In this document: piece by piece, positions 21,924-28,767 of the stretch
Layout: each line of letters opens with the position of its first letter
How positions within the stretch are numbered: position 1 is the first letter of the stretch
Source: Circinella minor
Lineage: Eukaryota; Mucoromycota; Mucoromycetes; Mucorales; Lichtheimiaceae
Length of the DNA stretch: 28,767 nucleotides
Reading direction: 5' to 3'
Assembly (NCBI GenBank): GCA_016758965.1
Contig: JAEPRB010000375.1
Span: 1-28,767, forward strand
Program-made: the position numbers and the translations under genes
Notes under the pieces: generated by a model
Told to the model about the DNA's origin: nothing
Databases searched by the model: none
Seen by the model: the letters and a program-made list of their open reading frames with translations, nothing else

Positions 21924-24003
21924 TTAATTTTGAACAATAAATCGATCCATAATACAAGAATCATCCTCGTAAACTACTTGTCGAAAACGAAATTTGTCTT
22001 TCAAAAGATAGTCTATACAATTTGGTTTATTGTACCATTCTTGCTCAGCTCCACCGATTACCAATTTCTTGAAATTCTGTTGCGAGATATCTTGTTCAAG
22101 TAGATAACGTATTCTTGTTTTACAGATGGGTGAACAGTCAAAAATATGGAGCTCCCGTAACGTAACTATTTGTCCCAAAATTTTAAATGCTTCGGTAGGT
22201 AAATTTTTTATACATTGAAAGTGGAGTACTTCAATACGAGTATTTCGTTGTAACTTTGTTAAAAAATGGACAATGCCTCCGGGTGTAAATAGTGGACAAT
22301 GGCCATGTGTATCGTCGTGGATATTCTGATTTTCTTCGTTTTGTTCAGAGAAAGCATTTTCCAATTCTATATCATCATCGTAATTACGATAAATTTGAAT
22401 ATTGCGTATAGATGAAATCGATGCAGCAGCATTAATAATAGAGTTTGAAATTGGTATACCACAGTACTCAGCTCCAAACGTTAGATTTTCGATATAGCAA
22501 ATTTCTTGAGATCCCAAATGATGCAATAAACGTGATATGTAAGTAGAAATAGCAATACCACCATTTATAACATCAGTGTCACCATAACAGAATAACCGAA
22601 AGTCAAGTGTCGTCAAGAATGGCAGATGTGCAAATGTATTTGTTAATAACATTGAATGATGGCTGTCATGTAGAATGTTGTGATTCACATCAAGAGCAAA
22701 GCGTTCTAGCATTGGACAACGACCAATAAAAGCAATTAATTCTTGGACGGATGAACAAATCGAACTTCTGCAGTGAAATTCACGAAGCTGAGACATTGAA
22801 AGTCCATTAAGAAGTCCAATTAATTCACATTGTTCCAAATGCAAACTCTGTAGAGAACTTTGGCTTTTTTTCAAAAGATAGGCGACGTCTGAAAAGCTGT
22901 AGTCTTGATCTTCTACACCAAAAAACTTTAGAACACGCAATGGTAATGGTTCTTGAAAGAATTGAGAATGACGCTCAGGGCTAAATAAAGATGGATGTTT
23001 GTCACCATATTCCTTCCACCACGACATTTCTGTATAGACGTTTATAAAATTATCATCGTTCCTAAACCAATCCCTTCGGTTGCATTCAATATATTCCACG
23101 TGTGGACAAAGTCGTACAATGCTTGTGAGATCCGTGTTTTTTTTGGTGGTTGTTAAAACATTGGCGTCTAACCAGTACCAATGTGGATAGGGGTCCACAT
23201 TTCCAAGCCGAACACAGCGAAGGTTAGAGCATCTTTTTAAGATCTTGTTGACAAGAACCGAAGGTATAATGAAATTCAGTGATAAACAGGTCATGTTTCT
23301 AAATTGAACTTGTTGATCTGATTCTTCATTATCCGAAAATGACGAGGAAGGGTCATCACCAATCACCGTATCAAATAGAGTATTTTTGGGAGCAACATCG
23401 TAATGAAGTGTATGAAGATCTGGACATGCTTGAAGAATCGAAAAAAATGATAAAGAGGAACCTTCTCCAATCATACTAAGCACACGCAAAGTATCACCCA
23501 AAGTTTTTAGGATACTGATAAAATCCAGTTTATCATTTGCACTAGAAACATAAAGTGCTTAATTGAACAGGTGGAAGTAAAATAAAAATTATTAGCCTAT
23601 TCATAATAGTACATTTCCCATCCCACTTTTTTTTTTTTTTTTTCATCAATTACTGTTTTATAGACTTACTGAGTTGACGAATATTTTGACACTTCCATGT
23701 GATTTTGACCATATTTATACAATTTTGCAACTGACTATCAGAATATGATGTTGCGCATACACTTTTGATATATTGGGAACGAGCTGAGGGCTTTTCTGAA
23801 ATCTCAATTGGATGATATTCATCGCTCAAATATAATTCTTCCCATGGAGTTGACGACAAGGTAGGTATACGATTATACCAAGCGTGATTAACATATGAAC
23901 AATTAAGAACATCTTGGGTTTCCAAATAAGTAAAAATTATGAAAAGGACATCTTGGCATAAATGTACGAGAGGATCGCATCGTTTATGTTGATGAAATGG
24001 CAT
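21924..24003 (-). CDS. F-box protein with leucine-rich repeats
   Basis: Two exons: 24003-23670 and 23557-21924, giving 655 aa. The intron has a GTAAGT donor. The acceptor that keeps the frame is AAG at 23560-23558, giving NIRQLTLYVSSANDKL; the later TTCTAG acceptor would break the frame. An F-box lies at about residues 12-55 (DPLVHLCQDVLFIIFTYLET, then YVNHAWYNRI). The remainder has irregular leucine-rich repeats, for example NLRCVRLGN, LQSLHLEQCELIGL, FLTTLDFRL, RIEVLHFQCI and TLRELHIFDCS. Such proteins are usually substrate adaptors of SCF (Skp1-Cullin-F-box) ubiquitin ligases: the F-box binds Skp1 and the LRRs select the target. The target here is unknown. An imperfect inverted repeat lies just upstream of the start (24016-24095). 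Confidence 0.88.
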
Positions 24004-25577
24004 TCAAGGGATTATGTATAAAAAAAGCCAGTGTTGTGAAAAAGAAATGTTGTGGAATGAAAAAAAACCAACACTGTCGTTGGCTTTATATATACAAATG
24101 AAGTAACACGAGAATTTTGCTACCAAAGCAACAAAAGTTCTACTAAAACCACAGCATAAGTGAGTTCATGTTAGTCAACATTCGCTACACACTAGATCCG
24201 CAGTCTAATTTTCTGTAATATGAAGGTCAGTGAGACTGCTCCTGTTGATGCCACCAAAGTTATCACAATGTCCAAATTTATATAGTGACGTTACTCTTTG
24301 CTTTAATATAACGCACAGGGTAAACGAACCCAATATATATTACGCGAATTGTATAGTTTATTACTGTCTGCTCATTATATAAATAGTCGTCGTTGAATGA
24401 AATAGAAAAACAAGTTACGGGCTTGAACTACTATAAATCTTTTTTTTCTATCTCGTGCAACATCTTCCGAAGAAAATAATACTTAGCATATATTTGTACG
24501 GTTCAAATCAAGTTAGAGTATTTTACAGTGTGATATAGTAAAGTAATGGACAACAACATCTTAGTGAATCATGTATGCTAAAATTATTTATTCTTCTTTT
24601 ACTTAAATTATTTGTATATTTGTCGATGAATGTTCAAAACAAAAGAGAAGAGGTGAAAACATATAGAAATATTAGCTTCTATGTAATTGATTATTGTATT
24701 TGTTAATGTAAGTCATGTACACATGTAAAGGGTCATGTTCACTCGTTTTTATTTTAGAGTCATTTCAAGATACGTACGTACGTAGTGTAAAATTGGCAAA
24801 ATCCAAAACTCGCCAGTAGTGGTATGAGAATTTGGATGAAATAAAAATTGGTCAAAACCCCAAACCTATAGTTAATTAGCAATACGTACTCGAATTATTT
24901 ATATTGAAATTTAAATCGCATGCTTTCCGATCGAGATTAATGACAACCCCCCAGCTGCCAAAGAGCGAACTTACTTGAATTACATAACGAACATAGTTTT
25001 TTTTTTATCCAAACTTGTTATATTACTACGTATCTAGCAAGGCTTTCAAAGATTACTAATAACGCCTTCACTAACAAACATACGTGGAAGTTTATTGCTT
25101 AATCCGTGTTTAATTTTAAATTAGTACCATGTATAATAGTTATTTTGATATCGATGATTATTACAGTATATGTTTCTTCTTTGTAAGCACATACATTGCA
25201 TAAAGATTATCTGCGTAACTAAGTAACAACAACAAGCAAAAGATATTGATAATACAGAATGCGTTATCGCCATTTTTTATATCATTATTTTATTTATTAA
25301 TCTGATTCATTATATTTGCAAAGAGGTATATTTTATAGTCTATTTGACTTTCTTTTATAAACTTTTATTCAATCTCCATTATCATCACACGGACACTCAG
25401 TTGACGGTGATTATTCTATTTTTACCGGAGGGCCTGTGCACATTCTTTTTTAAAGTTACCATTGATCCTCAGTTTTAAAAAAAAAGGTACTCTATTTTTT
25501 TTTTCTTTTGCAACTGCAAACCAAGCAAGATAAACCAAAGGGAAAAAAAAAAGACTTTAAATGTCTTGGAATGATAT
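24004..25577. promoter_or_regulatory. Divergent intergenic region, F-box gene and CCR4
   Basis: About 1.6 kb separates the minus-strand F-box start from the plus-strand CCR4 start. It should carry both promoters. It contains the inverted repeat at 24016-24095, a run of three overlapping TACGTA palindromes (24771-24784) and a T/C- then A-rich leader before CCR4. No gene was recognised. Confidence 0.55.
24016..24095. repeat. Imperfect inverted repeat at F-box gene 5' end
   Basis: The left arm 24016-24036 (GTATA, A-run, GCCA, GTGTTG) is complementary to the right arm 24069-24095 (CAACAC, TGGCTTT, ATATATAC). The right arm carries six extra bases in the middle. It begins 12 bp upstream of the F-box ATG, so a transcript starting beyond 24095 would carry the hairpin in its 5' leader. 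Confidence 0.65.
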
Positions 25578-25644
25578 ATGTCAATGTACCCTACTTACGG
25601 TAAAAACAACAACACTGCCTTTACTCGGTACCCACTATCACTAG
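25561..25644 (+). promoter_or_regulatory. Upstream ORF overlapping the CCR4 start
   Basis: An ATG at 25561 opens a 27-codon frame ending with TAG at 25642-25644. It is out of frame with, and overlaps, the CCR4 start at 25578. A second out-of-frame ATG at 25571 opens a 10-codon frame ending at 25603. If transcription starts upstream of these, they should depress CCR4 translation; if it starts at or after about 25572 they are irrelevant. A translational role is inferred. Confidence 0.45.
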
Positions 25645-26860
25645 GTTCGGGTACTATATTCCCTTCTTCAAAACCAGCTTCATTATCAAGTCTACTTCAA
25701 CCATCTTCCAATCCAACACCTCCATCTCCATTTGCTTCCAGCCATACTAGCGATAATCATAATGGTATTTCACAATTAACAACCAGTGGTACCAATACAA
25801 CTACGACAATGACAGATTCAGTAGCAGGCCCACACTATGAACGACAGTATGCTTATGCACAAAAATCTCGTCAATCGTCTTCACCTCATCATCATGCTCG
25901 AACAGCCGCTCTTGTTGCACGTACTTCATCAAGTACCACCAATTCATTGACTTTTAATCAACAAGCACAATATGATTTAACGAATCGACCCAATAATAAA
26001 AAAAGCGCAGGAACTACTTGCACCACCAGTAATCATAATGATGATAACTCATGGTCAATATTGGATATGGGTGGCATGGGATTAAACAATTTGACACCTG
26101 TTCTTACCACGGATTATTTGTTTCTAACTGTTCTGTATATTAATCATAATAATCTGACGACATTACCATCGAGTTTATCCAAATTAACTCATTTGGCAAT
26201 TTTGGATGCATCATCCAATCGATTATCTACGGTACCAAAAGAATTAGGATTATTAGTTCAACTCAAGGAATTATTATTGTTTGATAATGAAATATCTGTA
26301 TTACCAACTGAACTGGGAACCTTGTATCAATTGGAAACATTGGGATTAGAAGGAAATCCAATTAGTTCAGATATGTCAAAAATTCTTTTGGAACAAGGGT
26401 CGGCAGCTTTTATTGCAAATTTGAAAGAAAACGCTGAAGGTAAAATCGATTATGTTATTCTCTATTGTTATATGATATACAATACCAATATATATTAAAA
26501 TCGAGGATATATATATATACATAGTTGGTATGCCACCCCCACAAAGAGAAATGATCCGCGTTTTGGATGAAGATGAAGATGAAGAAGAGGAAGTTAAGTT
26601 TGATGAACACCTGGATAAAAAGGATAAAAAGGAAGATCCTCCAACTGATAAACTTTCAGTTTTGTCATACAATGTACTTTGTCAAAAATATGCTACAATA
26701 CAAGCATATGGATATACACCATCTTGGGCACTTGGTTGGGATTATCGTAAAGAACTTGTCATGACAGAGATTTTGCGTTGTAATTCAGATGTTTTATGTC
26801 TTCAGGTAAACAGAATTAATTATACTGTTTATTTTTTTATTATTATTGAAACACTACTAT

Positions 26861-26898
<38 letters not shown>

Positions 26899-28098
26899 TC
26901 AGGCTAAATCAATTAACTTGTTGATTACAATTAATAATATGAATATTTTCTAGGAAATTGAAATGTCCCAATTTGAAGATTTTTTCCGTGATCGATTCCA
27001 GGAAGCAGGTGGCTATGAAAGTATCTTCTTTCCTAAATCACGTGCAAAAACAATGACAGATGATGAACGTCGTTCTGTGGATGGATGTGCTATTTTTTAC
27101 AAGACATCCAGGTGAAAAAAAAAACCATTCTGTGACTGGAATGACGGATAATTGGGAATAAAGAATATAATGAAAAATAAATAAATAAAAAAAAAGAGAT
27201 CTTGACATTGTTATTAACCAATATTCAACAATAAATTTACATAGGTTCAAGCTAGTGGCACATCATCTATTGGAATACGGTCAAAAAGCCCTCCAGCGGA
27301 CTGATCTTAAAGAAAGCGAAGACACTTTCAATCGTGTCATGACCAAAGATAATATCGCCATTATGATTCTACTTGAAGATATTAAATCTGGTTCTCGTGT
27401 TGTAGTAGCTAATTCCCATTTCCACTGGGATCCTCAATTTGCTGATGTAAAGCTAGTCCAAGCTGGTATCCTTTTGGAAGAAATTGAACAATTTATACAA
27501 AAGCACCATCATCATCATTCATCAAGTACCGCTAATATGATTCCAACAGTGATATGTGGTGATTTTAATTCCACACCGGATTCAGGTGTATATGAGTTAT
27601 TATCCAAAGGATCAGTGAAACAAAATCATGATGATTTTGGTGACCATATCTATGGTCATTATACTTCAAAGGGCTTAAAACATCATTTGTCATCTTTGAA
27701 AAGTGCCTATTCAAGTATTGGAGAATTACCTTTCACCAATTATACCCCAAGATTTAAAGGTGTGTTGGATTATATTTGGTATACGGCAGATACATTAGAT
27801 ACTGTTTCATTGTTAGGACCAATTGATCCAGATTATTTGAATAAGGTTGTTGGATTTCCTAATCCACATTTTCCATCCGAGTAAGTTTTATCTCGTTTTA
27901 TTGTTATTGTTCTCGAATTGTAATTCCATCACTAATAATGTATATATTGTTTCAATAATATCCAAAAGTCATATCGCAATTGCAGCTCAATTAAAATTTA
28001 GGAAAAATAAAAAGAAATCCGTAGTTCGCAATAATCGTCATATCTTTTCACATCATCAACATACTTATACCAACAACAAGAAAATCACTCATTCATAA
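25578..28098 (+). CDS. CCR4: CCR4 poly(A)-specific deadenylase, CCR4-NOT catalytic subunit
   Basis: Five exons: 25578-26439, 26525-26805, 26954-27111, 27245-27880, 27969-28098, giving 688 aa. Residues 1-155 are Ser/Thr/Asn-rich and disordered. Leucine-rich repeats at about 160-275 (LTVLYINHNNLTTLPSSL, LAILDASSNRLSTVP, LKELLLFDNEISVLP, LETLGLEGNPIS) match the CCR4 region that docks on the CAF1/POP2 nuclease. An acidic linker follows (about 302-310). The exonuclease/endonuclease/phosphatase domain begins LSVLSYNVLCQKYA (332-345). Visible catalytic residues are Glu382 in LQEIE, His494 in NSHFHWD, Asp540 and Asn542 in GDFNSTPD, Asp609 in GVLDYIWY, and Asp646-His647 in FPSDH, the last rebuilt across intron 4. 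It removes mRNA poly(A) tails, mainly in the cytoplasm. After the domain there is an unusual Lys/His-rich tail of about 35 residues. All introns close in frame. Confidence 0.96.
26861..26898. repeat. (CA)n(TA)n microsatellite in CCR4 intron 2
   Basis: A CA run merges into a TA run inside the intron 26806-26953, close to its middle. Confidence 0.9.
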
Positions 28099-28287
28099 TA
28101 ATAATAATATAAATTCCGATTGTATATGTAGTAGTTATTATTTTTTTTAAAAAAAAGAATATGAATGTATTTACAATATTAATATCATTACAACAATAAT
28201 TACAAATAATGATTTACTTTTTTTTTTTTTTTTTTTGTTTGGGATTTTTCATTAAATTATTTTTTTAAGAAGAGGAAGAAAAAAGAG

Positions 28288-28521
28288 TTATTTGCCAGTA
28301 ATACTATTAACAAGTCCCTTCAATGCACCTTCAGTTTTATCCTTGATACCCTTAAAAAAGTGTTCAACATTGGCAGTCATTTCTTCAACTTCTCCTTCTG
28401 CATGTTGAGCTTTACCACGTGCTTGCATTTCATCATTACCAACAGCACCACCAACATTATCTTTGACATTACCAGTAGCCTGGTCAACTTTGGCACTAGC
28501 CTTGTTTGCTTGATTTTCCAT
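28288..28521 (-). CDS. CsbD-like small stress-response protein
   Basis: A single-exon gene of 77 aa starting MENQANKASAKVDQATGNVK and ending LVNSITGK. It is rich in Ala, Gly, Lys, Glu and Asn, with the helical repeats typical of CsbD-domain proteins (AKVDQATGNVKDNVGG, then ARGKAQHAEGEVEE). The family is known from bacteria as a general-stress protein and is widespread in fungi; its biochemical role is not established. The protein is hydrophilic, with no signal peptide or membrane segment. It lies tail-to-tail with CCR4, 189 bp apart. A CCCCT element lies about 175 bp upstream of the start (28697-28701), consistent with stress induction but not proof. The ATG at 28521 is preceded by a leader rich in GTTT repeats on the plus strand. 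Confidence 0.88.
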   Translation of the reverse strand: MENQANKASAKVDQATGNVKDNVGGAVGNDEMQARGKAQHAEGEVEEMTANVEHFFKGIKDKTEGALKGLVNSITGK

Positions 28522-28696
28522 TTTGTTTGTTTGTTTGTTAAAATTTGTTAAACTGAAAGAGATATGTTAAAATAATTTATTTACTACGTAACGAAAAAAA
28601 ATATCTTAAAAAAAAAAGTCTCCACCTCAAACCGCTGCATAAACGAAAACTTATGCACGATAGTCAAAAAAAAAATCCCGATTTTTCTAACAATAA

Positions 28697-28701
28697 CCCC
28701 T
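28697..28701. promoter_or_regulatory. CCCCT stress-element-like site
   Basis: CCCCT reads on the plus strand upstream of the minus-strand CsbD-like gene. In yeasts this pentamer is the stress response element bound by C2H2 zinc-finger activators. A single 5-bp match is weak evidence. Confidence 0.25.
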
Positions 28702-28767
28702 GTTGAAAATATATATGTATACTTAATTACATATAATGAAAACAAGGGTTCTTTGTACGTGTTCCTA

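Noticed and set aside
1..28767. tRNA, rRNA, snRNA or CRISPR
   Set aside because: No convincing A-box/B-box pair, rRNA-like block, U6-like sequence or regular spacer repeat was seen on reading both strands; GTTCGA-like matches (for example near 20278) lack a cloverleaf.

Overview
The window looks like nuclear DNA of an early-diverging filamentous fungus, most likely Mucoromycota (Mucorales-like). The base composition is strongly AT-rich, with long T and A tracts. The genes carry many short GT-AG introns. Proteins have Asn/Ser/Thr/His/Gln-rich low-complexity stretches. One gene belongs to an uncharacterised family that I recall as greatly expanded in Mucorales. No rRNA, tRNA, CRISPR or intact transposon was recognised. 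All gene models below were spliced by hand. In each of the seven multi-exon models the reading frame closes without leftover bases.

Layout, left to right. (1) 613-2412, minus: a six-exon gene for an uncharacterised Mucorales-type protein of 436 aa. (2) 2413-4786: a gap containing an 89-bp GC-rich, hairpin-rich insert flanked by 6-bp direct repeats. (3) 4787-7153, minus: an eight-exon gene for a probably secreted nucleoside hydrolase-like protein of 487 aa. (4) 8098-9237, plus: a two-SANT/Myb protein of 300 aa. (5) 10789-12973, plus: a six-exon coiled-coil protein of 514 aa. (6) A 4.5-kb gap with one convincing gene relic on the minus strand (about 13236-13670) and weaker coding-like scraps. 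(7) 17539-19809, plus: a protein with two HMG boxes (622 aa), probably starting from a 4-nt first coding exon. (8) A 2.1-kb gap with a small GC-rich patch and weak coding-like scraps. (9) 21924-24003, minus: an F-box/leucine-rich protein of 655 aa. (10) 25578-28098, plus: CCR4, the LRR plus exonuclease/endonuclease/phosphatase deadenylase of the CCR4-NOT complex (688 aa). (11) 28288-28521, minus: a CsbD-like small stress protein (77 aa), tail-to-tail with CCR4.

Neighbouring genes do not form an obvious pathway; this is ordinary mixed fungal gene order. Several encode regulators (SANT, HMG, F-box, CCR4). I did not find a clearly new multi-gene system. The items most worth a second look are the HMG protein that combines a MAT-type box with an HMGB-type box, the uncharacterised expanded-family protein, the intergenic gene relic, the GC-rich 89-bp insert, the overlapping upstream ORFs at the CCR4 start, and the intergenic excess of the palindrome TACGTA.
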